Origin: Woeseiaceae bacterium
GTDB taxonomy: Bacteria > Pseudomonadota > Gammaproteobacteria > Steroidobacterales > Woeseiaceae
Assembly: GCA_028227395.1 (NCBI GenBank)
Contig: JAOIZZ010000009.1
Location: 1 to 50,893 of the forward strand
Direction of reading: 5' to 3'
Length of the DNA: 50,893 nucleotides
A model generated the notes under the pieces. It did not search any database. It saw only the letters and a program-made list of their open reading frames with translations, and was not told the DNA's origin. Each line of letters starts with the position of its first letter. Position 1 is the first letter of the stretch. The position numbers and the translations under genes were made by a program. This document shows positions 11,572 through 21,747 of this stretch, piece after piece.

Positions 11572-12821
11572 CTATCAATCTCACCAAATACAATATCCTG
11601 TGTTCCCATTACCGCAACGACATCTGCTAGCATATGTCCAACCACCATTTCTGACATGGATGCTAAATGTGCAAAACCCGGTGCTCTAATTTTTACTCTG
11701 TAAGGTTTATTGGCACCGTCTGAAACCAAATAAATACCAAATTCTCCTTTTGGTGCCTCGACGGCTGCATATACCTCACCTTCAGGGACGCAATAACCCT
11801 CCGTGAACAGTTTAAAATGATGAATAAGAGATTCCATATCATCTTTCATTCCCATTCGCTTTGGTGGAGCAATTTTTTGGTCATCAGTCATGACAGGACC
11901 TGGGTTATCTCTTAACCAATCAACGCATTGTTTGATAATGCGGTTTGATTGTCGCATTTCCTCAACCCTGACGAGATACCGATCATAACAATCACCATTG
12001 AGGCCGATAGGTATATCAAAATCTAATTCGTTATAAACAGCATATGGTTGTTTCTTTCTTAAATCCCACTCTACTCCTGAGCCACGCAACATGGGTCCGG
12101 TATAACCAAGATTCAGTGCTCTCTCAGGTGAAATAACCGCAATATTAACGGTTCGTTGTTTCCAAATTCGATTGTCAGTAAGCAAGGTCTCATATTCATC
12201 AACGCAAGAAGGAAAACGTTCCGAAAAGGATTCAATAAAATCCAACAATGAGCCTTCACGATTATAATTCAAGCGGTCAGTGTGTTTTTTCTTTTTATTA
12301 TTCGACGATTCATACTTAGGCATCATTTCTGGTAGGTCTCGATAAACTCCTCCAGGACGATAATATGTGGCATGCATTCTAGTGCCTGAAACCGCCTCAT
12401 AACAATCCATCAGATCTTCGCGCTCCCGAAAACAATACAAAAACATGGTCATCGCACCCACATCCAGGCCGTGCGTCCCAAGCCACATCAAATGATTTAA
12501 TATTCGCGTAATTTCATCAAATAAAACACGAATATAAAGCGCTCTTCTGGGTGGAGTAAGCTTGAGTAACTTCTCAATTGCCAAAACATAACCATGCTCA
12601 TTACATACCATTGAAACGTAATCCAATCGATCCATATAGCCTATACTTTGGTTATAAGGTTTAGATTCTGCTAATTTTTCAGTACCTCTATGCAAAAGAC
12701 CGATATGAGGATCGGCACTTTGTATGACTTCACCATTCATCTCTAATATTAATCTCAATACACCATGAGCGGCCGGATGTTGAGGCCCAAAATTCATAGT
12801 GTAGTTTTGAATTTCAGCCAT
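11568..12821 (-). CDS. nuoD: NADH-quinone oxidoreductase subunit D (49 kDa)
   Basis: Quinone-site subunit of complex I, related to the large subunit of NiFe hydrogenases but without the nickel cysteines. The opening segment [15 protein letters not shown] contains the conserved quinone-site histidine, and [12 protein letters not shown] follows. It is a separate 417-residue protein, unlike the fused NuoCD of enterics. A lysine-rich surface insert ([12 protein letters not shown]) sits in a loop that is variable in gammaproteobacteria. It overlaps nuoC by 8 nt and nuoE by 4 nt. Confidence 0.97.
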   Translation of the reverse strand: MAEIQNYTMNFGPQHPAAHGVLRLILEMNGEVIQSADPHIGLLHRGTEKLAESKPYNQSIGYMDRLDYVSMVCNEHGYVLAIEKLLKLTPPRRALYIRVLFDEITRILNHLMWLGTHGLDVGAMTMFLYCFREREDLMDCYEAVSGTRMHATYYRPGGVYRDLPEMMPKYESSNNKKKKHTDRLNYNREGSLLDFIESFSERFPSCVDEYETLLTDNRIWKQRTVNIAVISPERALNLGYTGPMLRGSGVEWDLRKKQPYAVYNELDFDIPIGLNGDCYDRYLVRVEEMRQSNRIIKQCVDWLRDNPGPVMTDDQKIAPPKRMGMKDDMESLIHHFKLFTEGYCVPEGEVYAAVEAPKGEFGIYLVSDGANKPYRVKIRAPGFAHLASMSEMVVGHMLADVVAVMGTQDIVFGEIDR

Positions 12822-13515
12822 CAGTAGAATCCTTTAACTCATCTGAGTAACGGTTGTCATCTCGAATCACTCTTGGAACAAGCGTTCTTGGCTCAATAGA
12901 AACAGGTTGATACACAACTTTCCCTTGATCGGCATCATAACGAACTTCAACATTCCCAGATAAAGGAAAATCTTTACGAAATGGGTGCCCTATAAATCCA
13001 TAATCAGTAAGTATTCTCCTCAAATCAGGATGTCCTTCAAACAGGATTCCAAACATATCAAAAGCTTCTCGCTCAAACCAATTTGCTGCACTCCAGACAC
13101 TCTCTACGGAAGGGACAATAGGTGGATTACTCGGACCTGTATAAACTCTGAGACGCAGCCTAATATTATGCTCTACTGATAGAAGGTGGTATACAACAGC
13201 AAAGCGCTTAGCATCAAAGGTATCAGCATCGTCTAAAATGACTGGTTTACGAGATACGCCACGACTAAAACCACTACCGGTTGCACTTTGCGTGATCCAC
13301 TCATCCTGACCGTAAGTCAGATAATCAACTCCGCATAGATCAATCAGTTGAGTGAATTTAAAATCATCATCGTCATGCAATGTCTGTGAGACCTCGACCA
13401 AATCAGTTTGATCGAGCACGAAGGTCAATTCATTAAACTGAGAGCTATCTGCGACCATCTTACCGTCAAAGCAAGCAATAATCCGAGCACTCATTTCCTC
13501 GTGTGAAATTTTCAT
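12814..13515 (-). CDS. nuoC: NADH-quinone oxidoreductase subunit C (30 kDa)
   Basis: Peripheral scaffold subunit of complex I, 233 residues. The C-terminal signature [29 protein letters not shown], followed by GHPFRKDFP, is intact. A loop with [11 protein letters not shown] interrupts the N-terminal domain, as in other non-enteric proteobacterial NuoC proteins. The ATG lies 10 nt after nuoB; the last 8 nt overlap nuoD. Confidence 0.96.
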   Translation of the reverse strand: MKISHEEMSARIIACFDGKMVADSSQFNELTFVLDQTDLVEVSQTLHDDDDFKFTQLIDLCGVDYLTYGQDEWITQSATGSGFSRGVSRKPVILDDADTFDAKRFAVVYHLLSVEHNIRLRLRVYTGPSNPPIVPSVESVWSAANWFEREAFDMFGILFEGHPDLRRILTDYGFIGHPFRKDFPLSGNVEVRYDADQGKVVYQPVSIEPRTLVPRVIRDDNRYSDELKDSTDG

Positions 13516-13525
13516 AAACTAATTA

Positions 13526-14053
13526 TTATCTCGAGATTGTTGACGTTTTGTGAATCTTTTTCTGCAGTTGAATTAATCCATAGAGTAATGCTTCTGCCGT
13601 TGGTGGACATCCTGGCACATAGACGTCTACTGGAACTATTCGATCACAACCTCTAACGACCGAATAAGAATAATGGTAGTAACCACCTCCATTTGCACAT
13701 GAGCCCATTGATATAACCCATCTAGGTTCAGGCATTTGATCGTATACTTTCCTCAAAGCTGGTGCCATCTTGTTGACCAATGTACCGGCGACGATCATAA
13801 CGTCAGATTGACGCGGGCTAGGTCTAAAGATAATGCCAAATCGATCTAAATCGTATCTTGCTGCCCCCGCATGCATCATCTCAACAGCGCAGCACGCTAG
13901 ACCAAATGTCATTGGCCACATGGATCCCGTGCGAGCCCAATTAACAAGAGCATCAACACTGGTTACCATGAAACCTTTTTTCTGAAAATCATCATTACTT
14001 GAGACTGGATCATTCTTAGGTACAGTCATTTCACCTGATTCAGCTAATCCCAT
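13526..14053 (-). CDS. nuoB: NADH-quinone oxidoreductase subunit B (N2 cluster)
   Basis: Subunit carrying the terminal [4Fe-4S] cluster N2 that reduces quinone. Ligands are the tandem C54-C55 ([11 protein letters not shown]), C119 (MGSCANGGG) and C149 (VPGCPPTAE). The frame is open to an ATG at 14074, but the ATG at 14053 follows an AGGGG site about 8 nt upstream and overlaps the nuoA stop by 10 nt; it yields 175 residues. A third ATG at 14029 is also possible. The N-terminal extension before residue 27 is not conserved. Confidence 0.95.
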   Translation of the reverse strand: MGLAESGEMTVPKNDPVSSNDDFQKKGFMVTSVDALVNWARTGSMWPMTFGLACCAVEMMHAGAARYDLDRFGIIFRPSPRQSDVMIVAGTLVNKMAPALRKVYDQMPEPRWVISMGSCANGGGYYHYSYSVVRGCDRIVPVDVYVPGCPPTAEALLYGLIQLQKKIHKTSTISR

Positions 14054-14400
14054 TCTAGCGCCCCTTTCTTCCATTCATAAATAAAACCAACCACCAAGAT
14101 GATTAAAAATATAGCCATCGCTATTAAACCAAAACCACCAATTACATCTAGAGATACTGCCCAAGGAATCAAAAAAGCAGTTTCCAGATCAAAAATAATA
14201 AAAAGAATGGCTACCAAATAATAACGAACATCAAATTTCATTCTACTGTCTTCGAAAGGCTCGAAGCCACATTCATAAGGAGATAATTTTTCTTTATCTT
14301 TACTGCCACTGCCAAAAAGAAAGCCAAGCCCCAATAGAACTAATCCAATTGCAGTAGCAACCGCTAAGAAAATAAGAATTGGCAGATAGTTTTCAAGCAT
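14044..14400 (-). CDS. nuoA: NADH-quinone oxidoreductase subunit A
   Basis: First gene of the complex I operon; a small membrane subunit (ND3 homologue) of 118 residues with three transmembrane helices. The conserved loop cysteine and acidic residues are present in [20 protein letters not shown], followed by the helix containing [13 protein letters not shown]. The ATG at 14400 lies about 30 nt downstream of a TATAAT promoter element, giving a short leader. Confidence 0.97.
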   Translation of the reverse strand: MLENYLPILIFLAVATAIGLVLLGLGFLFGSGSKDKEKLSPYECGFEPFEDSRMKFDVRYYLVAILFIIFDLETAFLIPWAVSLDVIGGFGLIAMAIFLIILVVGFIYEWKKGALEWD

Positions 14401-14432
14401 TTTATCAGCGTACCTTAGATAATTATTCCATT

Positions 14433-14461
14433 ATTATACCAGCCTGAAGGGTCGATATAAC
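14433..14461 (-). promoter_or_regulatory. Putative extended -10 promoter of the nuo operon
   Basis: On the minus strand a perfect TATAAT hexamer (14438-14433) is preceded by TGG, giving the extended -10 element TGnTATAAT, with a poor -35 (GTTATA, 14461-14456) 17 nt upstream. Transcription would begin near 14426, leaving roughly 25 nt of leader before the nuoA ATG. Assignment is by sequence match and position only. Confidence 0.6.
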
Positions 14462-14498
14462 AGTCTTTTGGAAATGAATTTTATTATTTTTCTAAAAT

Positions 14499-14522
14499 AA
14501 AAAAAGCATGCACGAGAACGCT
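14499..14522 (-). terminator. Weak intrinsic terminator after tRNA-Leu
   Basis: Read on the minus strand, AGCGT and ATGCT (one G-U pair) can form a 5-bp stem followed directly by seven T residues. It would end transcripts coming from secG / tRNA-Leu before the nuo promoter. The stem is short, so confidence is moderate. The rest of the 14401-14810 interval holds only tRNA-Leu and the nuo promoter; I see no gene in 14650-14810. Confidence 0.4.
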
Positions 14523-14564
14523 AAAAAAATACAAATTTTATATAACCTGAGACATTACTTTGTT

Positions 14565-14649
14565 TGGTGCAGATGGAGAGACTCGAACTCTCACGCCCAA
14601 AGGCATAGCCCCCTCAAGGCTACGTGTCTACCAATTCCACCACATCTGC
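14565..14649 (-). tRNA. tRNA-Leu (GAG)
   Basis: An 85-nt class II tRNA on the minus strand with encoded CCA. The acceptor arms GCAGATG/CATCTGC pair fully; the D region GGTGGAATTGGTAGACAC is typical of leucine tRNAs; the anticodon stem TAGCC/GGCTA encloses a loop with anticodon GAG; and a short variable arm and a T-arm ending in GGTTCGA-type sequence (AGTTCGAGTCT) follow. Its place between secG and nuoA is conserved in many gammaproteobacteria. Confidence 0.96.
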
Positions 14650-14810
14650 ATTTGATCACTTCGAACTGTTTATTTTTATAAGTTAATTCAGTCAAAACTC
14701 TTAATATTTAGCTGGATAATTTTTAGAGATACACTTACCTAAAAAAACCATGTCTAATATTCCACTACATCGGCTACCTTCGATTTTTTGCAAAGCGAGA
14801 TATAAATGAA

Positions 14811-15215
14811 TTATTGTTCGGATTCGGTTGTTGAGCCAGATACCTCGATAGAAGGCATAGCATCCATTGATAAATTTTCATTTGTAATTTCAGGTGCCAT
14901 TTCATCAATAACCACTGGGCTCTCCCCAGTATCAATATCGACAATACTTTCGATTAAACTATCTGGTGTATCCGCCTGCTGACTGCTTAAATAAGCAAGG
15001 GATAAGCTAGATATAAAAAATGAAGCAGCTAATATAGCCGTAGTTCTTGAAAAAAAGTTTGATGAGCCTTGAGATCCAAAAACCGTGGATGATGCACCAG
15101 AACCGAATGCAGCTCCAGCATCTGCGCCCTTACCTCTTTGCAGAAGCACGAGAACTATAATTAACAACGCGATCACTGTGTGGGCGATTAAAACTATTGT
15201 CTGAATTGTACTCAT
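14811..15215 (-). CDS. secG: Protein translocase subunit SecG
   Basis: Auxiliary subunit of the SecYEG translocon. The 134-residue protein has two hydrophobic helices (residues 5-22 and about 57-76) joined by the family signature [28 protein letters not shown], here given only in part: [11 protein letters not shown] near residue 25 and [10 protein letters not shown] near 40. The tail after residue 85 is acidic and low in complexity, as in other SecG proteins. It follows tpiA by 8 nt and precedes tRNA-Leu. Confidence 0.94.
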   Translation of the reverse strand: MSTIQTIVLIAHTVIALLIIVLVLLQRGKGADAGAAFGSGASSTVFGSQGSSNFFSRTTAILAASFFISSLSLAYLSSQQADTPDSLIESIVDIDTGESPVVIDEMAPEITNENLSMDAMPSIEVSGSTTESEQ

Positions 15216-15223
15216 AAAAAAAC

Positions 15224-15976
15224 CTATTTATTTGTTGCTTTAGCAATCGATAGAAAATCACGAGCAGTTAATGATGCTCCCCCAATTAATCCACCGTCTA
15301 TGTCCGGCATTGAAAAAAGTCCTTTAGCATTATCTCCATTAACGCTTCCACCATAAAGAATCTGAATTTTATCTGCTATCTCTTGAGATATCGATGAAAT
15401 TGTATTTCTTATGAAATGATGGATGTGCTGTGCTTCCTCGGGAGTTGCTGTGAGCCCAGTGCCAATAGCCCAAACCGGCTCATAAGCAATTATTGCATTA
15501 GCCATTGAGTCGGCATTGATACCCATAACTGACTTTAACTGTTCTTCGATAATTTGCGTAGTTTGCTCTTGGTTTTTTTGCTCTAATGTTTCACCCACAC
15601 ATAAAATGGGTACCAACCCATTATTAACAGCAGCATGGAATTTTTCAGCTACCATTTCATTAGTTTCGCGCATAACAGCTCTTCTCTCAGAGTGTCCTAC
15701 AATGACATACTGACAGCCCATATCTGCAAGCATAGATGCTGAAATCTCGCCCGTGTATGCGCCTGATTTATATTCAGAAAGATTTTGCGCCCCAAGCAAT
15801 AAAGAGGTGCCTTTAATTTTATTTGCAACAAGGCTTAATAATGGAAATGGTGGGCAGATCAATAGCTCACAAGAGTCATAGCGCTTAAAGTCAGCAACAA
15901 CATCATCTATTAATGAAGATGCCATGACTGAATCGCCATTCATTTTCCAATTTCCAGCAACCATTAGGTTACGCAT
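15224..15976 (-). CDS. tpiA: Triosephosphate isomerase
   Basis: Interconverts dihydroxyacetone phosphate and glyceraldehyde 3-phosphate in glycolysis and gluconeogenesis. The 250-residue TIM barrel shows the substrate lysine motif GNWKMNG near the N-terminus, the catalytic histidine in VIVGHSERR, the catalytic glutamate in [11 protein letters not shown] with the mobile loop following, and the phosphate-binding LYGGSV. The stop is 8 nt before secG; glmM lies 87 nt upstream on the same strand. Confidence 0.97.
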   Translation of the reverse strand: MRNLMVAGNWKMNGDSVMASSLIDDVVADFKRYDSCELLICPPFPLLSLVANKIKGTSLLLGAQNLSEYKSGAYTGEISASMLADMGCQYVIVGHSERRAVMRETNEMVAEKFHAAVNNGLVPILCVGETLEQKNQEQTTQIIEEQLKSVMGINADSMANAIIAYEPVWAIGTGLTATPEEAQHIHHFIRNTISSISQEIADKIQILYGGSVNGDNAKGLFSMPDIDGGLIGGASLTARDFLSIAKATNK

Positions 15977-16063
15977 ATCAAAAAACCTTTAAAAAAACAT
16001 TAAGAAGGGATGGCAAGGATACAGAGCAAGTAATACCAAAGCAATCTGTGTTGATAAAAGCAC

Positions 16064-17392
16064 TTATCTTATAACTGACTTAACTTTGTCAACAAGTTGC
16101 TCAGTGAGTTTCGCTACCAAATCATAATCCTGACCTTCCACGGTAATACGCACGACCGGCTCAGTTCCTGAGGGTCTCAAAATAACCCTACCACAACCCA
16201 TTAATTGCGCCTCTGCCTCACTAATAAATAAGGCGATATCTTTTGATTTCATAACATCAAAATTACTATTAATATCAATGTTTTCAGTTATTTGTGGATA
16301 TTTCGTGAGATTTTTAGTTAGCTGACTGAGCGTCTTATTTGTTCGCACCATGATTTCAAGTATTTGCAATGCAGTTATTAAACCATCACCCGTTTCAGCA
16401 TAATCCATGCATATCATGTGACCCGAAGTTTCACCGCCAATATTGCCACCTTCTTGACGTAATATTTCAAGAATATAACGATCACCAACATCAGATCTTA
16501 AGAAAGGAATTTTTTCTTTTTTTAGCGCCATCTCTAAGCCCATATTACTCATTATAGTACCAATGACCGGACCCTTGAGTTTTCCTTGTGATTTTAGATC
16601 AAGCGCAAGTATATATAAAAGCTGATCACCATCTAATAATTCACCGAACTCATCAACCATTAATACCCGATCACCATCTCCATCAAGTGCAATACCAGCA
16701 TTAGCACCAATCGCTCTAACAGTTTGTTGTAATAGAGCGGGATAAGTAGAACCACAATTTTCATTAATATTTTTACCATTTGGCGAACAACCAATAGAAA
16801 GGATTTGTGCACCTAAGTCATTAAAAATTCGTGGACCTACTTTATACCCAGAGCCATTAGCTCCATCAAATACAATTTTATACTTCTCTAAATTTTGTTC
16901 GCTTTCAAAAGTTGATATACAGAACTCCTGATAGCGCTCTCTTGCCAATGAGTCAATTGACGCCCTACCCAGATCTGCCGAGTCTTTTGTCAAGGGTGGC
17001 TGATCAAGTAAATTTTCAATTTTATTTTGAGTCTCATCATCCAGTTTGGTGCCTAAATGATTAAAAAATTTGATGCCATTATCTGAATAAGAATTGTGCG
17101 AAGCACTGATAACTATACCCAGATCAGCTTTGTATTTCTTTATGAGGTAGGCAATAGCTGGCGTAGGTATTGGTCCAAGAAGCTTTACGTCCATTCCAGC
17201 AGATACAAACCCGGATTCTAATGCCGATTCAAACATATAGCCAGATATTCTGGTATCTTTCCCGATAAGCACGGTACCACCGTTCGGTGCCAATACCTGA
17301 GCAGAAGCATTAGCTATGCGCAATGCAAACTCTGGCGTCATAGTATCTTGACCTACCCTTCCTCTTATCCCATCAGTTCCAAAATATTTCAT
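16064..17392 (-). CDS. glmM: Phosphoglucosamine mutase
   Basis: Converts glucosamine 6-phosphate to glucosamine 1-phosphate for UDP-GlcNAc, hence peptidoglycan and LPS synthesis. The active serine lies in ISASHNSYSDNG (Ser 98 with the chosen start), the metal loop is DGDGDRVLM, and the phosphate-binding motif RPSGTEPVVRI is near the C-terminus. The frame is open to a TTG at 17401, but the ATG at 17392 gives the family start MKYFGTDGIRG (442 residues). It lies 20 nt after folP. Confidence 0.97.
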   Translation of the reverse strand: MKYFGTDGIRGRVGQDTMTPEFALRIANASAQVLAPNGGTVLIGKDTRISGYMFESALESGFVSAGMDVKLLGPIPTPAIAYLIKKYKADLGIVISASHNSYSDNGIKFFNHLGTKLDDETQNKIENLLDQPPLTKDSADLGRASIDSLARERYQEFCISTFESEQNLEKYKIVFDGANGSGYKVGPRIFNDLGAQILSIGCSPNGKNINENCGSTYPALLQQTVRAIGANAGIALDGDGDRVLMVDEFGELLDGDQLLYILALDLKSQGKLKGPVIGTIMSNMGLEMALKKEKIPFLRSDVGDRYILEILRQEGGNIGGETSGHMICMDYAETGDGLITALQILEIMVRTNKTLSQLTKNLTKYPQITENIDINSNFDVMKSKDIALFISEAEAQLMGCGRVILRPSGTEPVVRITVEGQDYDLVAKLTEQLVDKVKSVIR

Positions 17393-17412
17393 AACTTTCA
17401 AAATCCTGTTTA

Positions 17413-18252
17413 TTACAAAGAAAGATCTATACTTTCAATTGAGTGCATAATCTTTATTGCATCGACGGAAGCGGCGACATCATGAGTTCTAATTATATTT
17501 GCTCCATTTTTAATTGCGTGTAAAGCCGCAACTATACCACCTACAAGCCTCTCTTCTATAGATTTACCGGTAAGATCTCCAATTAATTTTTTTCGCGATA
17601 AACCCACACAAATTGGAGTGTTAAATTTTGTAAAACTCTTCAAGCATTTAAGCAAAATTAAATTATGCTGCATATTCTTTCCAAAACCAAACCCAGGATC
17701 AATAATTATTCTATTTTTAGCTATGCCAGCATTTTGACAATCATTAATTCTTTGCTCAAAAAAGCTAAGGATGTCATCCGGTAATTTATTATAAATTGGG
17801 TTATTTTGCATATTCTTTGGCTGGTTTTGCATATGCATCAAACAAACCGCTTTATCTGATTTTGCAAGTACCTCAAGAGCACCTGGTTTTTGTAGGGCAA
17901 AAACATCATTAACTAGCTCTATACCGCTGCTAATAGATTCTTTTATCACCTCTGGATTACCACTGTCGATTGAAATAATAATATTGGAATTCTTTTTGAT
18001 CATTTCAATTAATGGGATTACACGATCAAGTTGAATTTGAGTGGGGATTTCCTGGGCGCCAGGCCTTGTTGATTCGCCCCCAATATCAATTATGGCAGCG
18101 CCATCACTTATCATTTTGTATACAGCTGAGAAAGCATCGTCCAATGTTTGGTATTTACCACCATCAGAAAATGAATCAGGTGTCATATTTATAACGCCCA
18201 TAACTTTAGGTGCTGACAAATCAAGCGTTCGCTGACCTAAATTAAGTAACAT
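17413..18252 (-). CDS. folP: Dihydropteroate synthase
   Basis: Condenses 6-hydroxymethyl-dihydropterin pyrophosphate with p-aminobenzoate in folate synthesis. The 279-residue TIM barrel carries GVINMTPDSFSDGG (pterin and metal loop), DIGGESTRPGA (p-aminobenzoate loop), DPGFGFGK, and the C-terminal RTHDVAA. The usual SIDT loop reads SIDSGNPEVI, a conservative change. It sits between ftsH (16 nt upstream) and glmM (20 nt downstream), the standard gammaproteobacterial order. Confidence 0.96.
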   Translation of the reverse strand: MLLNLGQRTLDLSAPKVMGVINMTPDSFSDGGKYQTLDDAFSAVYKMISDGAAIIDIGGESTRPGAQEIPTQIQLDRVIPLIEMIKKNSNIIISIDSGNPEVIKESISSGIELVNDVFALQKPGALEVLAKSDKAVCLMHMQNQPKNMQNNPIYNKLPDDILSFFEQRINDCQNAGIAKNRIIIDPGFGFGKNMQHNLILLKCLKSFTKFNTPICVGLSRKKLIGDLTGKSIEERLVGGIVAALHAIKNGANIIRTHDVAASVDAIKIMHSIESIDLSL

Positions 18253-18268
18253 AATCCTATACTAGTAA

Positions 18269-20194
18269 TTAATGCTCACTAGCAGGACCACCGATTACGG
18301 GCGGCGATGTATTTTTATTTGTCTTTGGGCTTCTAGTAGTAGATGCTTTTTTCCGACCTTTGTCTTCCCAGCCTTCGGGGGGATTGGGCTCTCGCCCTTC
18401 CATAATATCTATTATTTGAGGTCGGTCAATTGTTTCATATTTCATCAATGCAGCTGCCATTGCATCTAATTCGTTTTTATACTTTTTTAGAATATCTTTT
18501 GCACGTTGATAATTTCTATCAATAATTGCTCTAATTTCTACATCAATAGTTTTAGCTGTTTCAGAAGATACATGTTTTTGTTGAGTTACAGACCTACCCA
18601 GAAAAACCTCACCCTCATCTTCGCTATAAGTAAGTGGTCCTAATTTTTCCGACAAACCCCATTTTGTAACCATATTTCTAGCTATTTCAGTTGCTCTTTC
18701 AATATCATTAGAAGCTCCCGTGGTAACTCCATTGGGCCCTAATGTCATCTCTTCAGCAAGCCTTCCTCCATACAAAGAAGATATATTACTTTCTAATTTT
18801 TCTTTTGAGATACTGTATTTATCCTCTTCTGGGAGATACATAGTAACTCCAAGCGCCATTCCTCGAGGGATAATAGTTACTTTATGGACTGGATCATGAT
18901 CAGGAACAATATAACCAACTATGGCATGACCAGCTTCATGGTAGGCTGTATTTAGTTTTTCTTTTTCACTCATCACCATTGAACGACGTTCAGCACCCAT
19001 CATTATTTTATCTTTTGCTTTTTCAAACTCATCCATGCTGACGACACGTTTACTCTCTCTGGCTGCAAATAAAGCCGCTTCATTAATCAAATTTGCCAAA
19101 TCAGCACCAGAGAAACCAGGTGTCCCTCTTGCAATAATATTAGGCTCAACGTTATCCGCCAAAGGCACTTTTCGCATATGAACTTTTAATATTGCTTCAC
19201 GACCAAGTATATCGGGCAAAGGCACTACTACTTGTCGATCAAATCTTCCTGGCCTGAGTAATGCTGGATCCAAAACGTCGGGCCTGTTTGTGGCTGCAAT
19301 CACGATAACGCCATCATTGCTCTCAAAGCCATCCATTTCTACTAACATTTGATTAAGAGTCTGCTCTCTCTCATCATGACCACCACCAAGACCGGCACCA
19401 CGATGACGGCCAACCGCATCAAGCTCATCAATAAATATGATACAAGGAGCTTGTTTCTTGGCTTGCTCAAACATATCACGGACACGAGAGGCGCCTACAC
19501 CAACGAACATTTCAACGAAATCAGAACCTGAGATAGAAAAGAACGGAACTTTTGCTTCACCAGCAATGGCTTTAGCCAATAACGTTTTTCCTGTTCCTGG
19601 AGGACCAACAGTTAATACACCTCTTGGGATTTTACCTCCAAGACGTTGGAATTTAGTTGGATCACGAAGAAATTCGACAACTTCAGATAATTCTTGTTTC
19701 GCTTCTTCGATACCAGCCACATCAGCAAATGTAATATTTATATTATCTTCACTGAGTAATTTAGCCTTACTTTTACCAAACGACATTGCACCACCGCGAC
19801 CGCCGCCCTGCATTTGCCTCATAAAATATATCCATACTCCAATCAAAAGAAGTATTGGAAAAGAACTAATAAGTAATTGACCGATCAAACTCTGACTTTC
19901 AGGTTCCTCGCCGGTAAAACGGACATTATTATCCTCCATCAAGCCAATAAGTGCATTATTATCAGTTTCAGGGCTTATCGTGTAATAAGAAAGAGGGTCC
20001 CTGTCCCCGTAGGTAATTTTATCACCTTGAAATTCAACACGCTGAACTTTCCCAGAACGAATTTGATTTAAAAAATCTGAATAATCTTGTCTTTCAACGC
20101 CGCTGCCGCTTATACCATTTAGATTCTGAAAAACAGACATCAAAACAACGACAACAACTACAAACACCAATATATTTTTAGTTAAATCATTCAC
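18269..20194 (-). CDS. ftsH: ATP-dependent zinc metalloprotease FtsH
   Basis: Membrane AAA+ protease that degrades misfolded membrane proteins and regulators such as sigma-32 and LpxC in E. coli. Two N-terminal transmembrane helices flank a periplasmic domain; then Walker [14 protein letters not shown], Walker [12 protein letters not shown], the second region of homology ([20 protein letters not shown]) and the zinc motif HEAGH. The frame is open to a GTG at 20206, but the GTG at 20194 gives the family N-terminus (M)NDLTKN and has GGAG upstream, so it is preferred (641 residues). Confidence 0.97.
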   Translation of the reverse strand: MNDLTKNILVFVVVVVVLMSVFQNLNGISGSGVERQDYSDFLNQIRSGKVQRVEFQGDKITYGDRDPLSYYTISPETDNNALIGLMEDNNVRFTGEEPESQSLIGQLLISSFPILLLIGVWIYFMRQMQGGGRGGAMSFGKSKAKLLSEDNINITFADVAGIEEAKQELSEVVEFLRDPTKFQRLGGKIPRGVLTVGPPGTGKTLLAKAIAGEAKVPFFSISGSDFVEMFVGVGASRVRDMFEQAKKQAPCIIFIDELDAVGRHRGAGLGGGHDEREQTLNQMLVEMDGFESNDGVIVIAATNRPDVLDPALLRPGRFDRQVVVPLPDILGREAILKVHMRKVPLADNVEPNIIARGTPGFSGADLANLINEAALFAARESKRVVSMDEFEKAKDKIMMGAERRSMVMSEKEKLNTAYHEAGHAIVGYIVPDHDPVHKVTIIPRGMALGVTMYLPEEDKYSISKEKLESNISSLYGGRLAEEMTLGPNGVTTGASNDIERATEIARNMVTKWGLSEKLGPLTYSEDEGEVFLGRSVTQQKHVSSETAKTIDVEIRAIIDRNYQRAKDILKKYKNELDAMAAALMKYETIDRPQIIDIMEGREPNPPEGWEDKGRKKASTTRSPKTNKNTSPPVIGGPASEH

Positions 20195-20261
20195 AGCGTG
20201 CTTCACTCCAATAAAAAATCAACATTTATCTCAATTAGTATTACAAATATCTTACAATAAT

Positions 20262-20876
20262 CTAACCAAGATAGCTCTTTGCGATCAAATATACCTCGCG
20301 ACTATCGGGACGTGAAGATTTTGGTTTAAACACCTTCACTTTTTCAAATTCCTGCCTAACTTCTTTTATGAATATCTCAGAACCATAACCTTGAAATAAC
20401 TTACAAATAAAATTTCCTCTTTTTTTGAGAATTTTCTTCGCAATATCCAAAGCAAGCTCCACCAAATGCATTGATCTTGCCTGATCACTAATCTTTATAC
20501 CACTTATATTGGGTGCCATATCACTCATTACAAGGTCTATTTTTCTATTTTTTAATAATAGTATTATACTATTGAAAAACTCGTCATCTGAAAAATCCCC
20601 CTGAACGAACTCAACTGCAGGTAAGTAATCCATCGGCAGGATATCTAGGGCAATAATTTCAACTTTTTCTTTTAATTTCAAGCTTGTATATTGACTCCAA
20701 CTTCCTGGCGAAGAACCTAAATCCATGCAGGTCATCCCTGGATATAATATCTTTTCTTTATTATTAATCTCCTCTAACTTAAATACAGCTCTTGATCTCC
20801 AGCCTTCTTTGAGAGCTCGTTTAACATAGGGATCTCGATTTTGCCGATTTCGCCACTCTTGATTAGATTTACCCAT
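20262..20876 (-). CDS. rlmE: 23S rRNA 2'-O-methyltransferase RlmE (FtsJ/RrmJ)
   Basis: Methylates the 2'-hydroxyl of U2552 (E. coli numbering) in the A loop of 23S rRNA. The SAM site MDLGSSPGSWSQY and the K-D-K-E type catalytic residues are visible (K in RSRAVFKLEE, D in VMSDMAPNISG, K in NFICKLFQG, E in DSREVYLIAK). The frame is open to a TTG at 20900; the ATG at 20876 gives the expected short N-terminus (204 residues). It is divergent from yhbY and 67 nt upstream of ftsH, a classic arrangement. Confidence 0.95.
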   Translation of the reverse strand: MGKSNQEWRNRQNRDPYVKRALKEGWRSRAVFKLEEINNKEKILYPGMTCMDLGSSPGSWSQYTSLKLKEKVEIIALDILPMDYLPAVEFVQGDFSDDEFFNSIILLLKNRKIDLVMSDMAPNISGIKISDQARSMHLVELALDIAKKILKKRGNFICKLFQGYGSEIFIKEVRQEFEKVKVFKPKSSRPDSREVYLIAKSYLG

Positions 20877-20943
20877 ATAATATTTTGTTACTTTAGACAA
20901 ATTAAAAATAATATCATCAAAATACTGTTACAATTTGTATCTC

Positions 20944-21240
20944 ATGATATTAAGCGAAATACATAAAAAATTCTTACGTGGCAAAGGGCACCCTCTAAAG
21001 CCAATCATCACAATAAGTAGTCAAGGTCTATCTCAACCTCTATTGGATGAATTTGATAGCACGATTAATCATCATGAATTAATAAAAATCAGAGTACGGA
21101 ATCATGGCAAAGCATCAAAAAATACAATCTTCAGTCAATTATGTGAAAAAACTACTTCGATGCTTGTGAGTAAAATCGGTAATATTGCCCTTATTTATCG
21201 TCCTAATAAAGATAATCAAAAAATAAAACTTCCTAAATAA
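20944..21240 (+). CDS. yhbY: CRM-domain RNA-binding protein YhbY
   Basis: Small ribosome-assembly factor that associates with pre-50S subunits. The 98-residue protein is a single CRM domain: the N-terminal helix, GKGHPLKPIITIS, and the GxxG loop RNHGKAS are visible. The frame is open to a TTG at 20935, but the ATG at 20944 is the better start. It diverges from rlmE with a 67-nt gap that must hold both promoters, and converges on greA. Confidence 0.93.
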   Translation: MILSEIHKKFLRGKGHPLKPIITISSQGLSQPLLDEFDSTINHHELIKIRVRNHGKASKNTIFSQLCEKTTSMLVSKIGNIALIYRPNKDNQKIKLPK

Positions 21241-21270
21241 CTACTTTATATGTTTCGAACACACTGGTGA

Positions 21271-21747
21271 CTAGATATAGGTAACTGTAATAATCTCGTA
21301 TTCTTTTTCGCCCCCGGGAGCTTGGAATAAAATTTCATCACCCTCTGATTTTCCAATGAGAGCTCTTGCGATCGGTGAGGTATAAGATATCATACCAAGC
21401 TTAATATCAGCTTCATCTTCACCTACAATCTTATAAGTAATCTCCTGATCGTTCTGAAAATCAACAACCATGACAGTTGAACCAAAAACCACCTTTCCCT
21501 GCGCATTAACAGCATTAATATCTACTTCTTGAGCGTTAGCAAGCTTACTTTCAATTTCTTTTATCCTGCCCTCAATAAAACCTTGTTGCTCCTTAGCGGC
21601 ATGATATTCAGCATTTTCCTTTAGATCTCCATGGGCCCTAGCTTCAGAAATAGCCGAAATAACTCTTGGACGATCAGTAGATTTCAAATTCCTAAGCTCA
21701 TCACGAAGCAATTGAGCCCCATGCACGGTCATTGGTACTTTACTCAT
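21271..21747 (-). CDS. greA: Transcription elongation factor GreA
   Basis: Rescues backtracked RNA polymerase by stimulating transcript cleavage through the secondary channel. The N-terminal coiled coil ends with the acidic tip [20 protein letters not shown], and the C-terminal FKBP-like domain with [14 protein letters not shown] and [10 protein letters not shown] is intact (158 residues). The ATG overlaps the carB stop by 4 nt (ATGA), so it is coupled to carB; the carAB-greA order is widespread in gammaproteobacteria. Confidence 0.97.
   Translation of the reverse strand: MSKVPMTVHGAQLLRDELRNLKSTDRPRVISAISEARAHGDLKENAEYHAAKEQQGFIEGRIKEIESKLANAQEVDINAVNAQGKVVFGSTVMVVDFQNDQEITYKIVGEDEADIKLGMISYTSPIARALIGKSEGDEILFQAPGGEKEYEIITVTYI

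Noticed and set aside
11568-12821. Lysine-rich insert in NuoD as a possible anomaly
   Set aside because: The loop varies among gammaproteobacterial NuoD proteins, and the reading frame and motifs around it are intact.
19437-19880. A 147-codon open frame on the plus strand inside ftsH
   Set aside because: It is antisense to the strongly conserved AAA domain of ftsH, and its translation shows no recognisable family.
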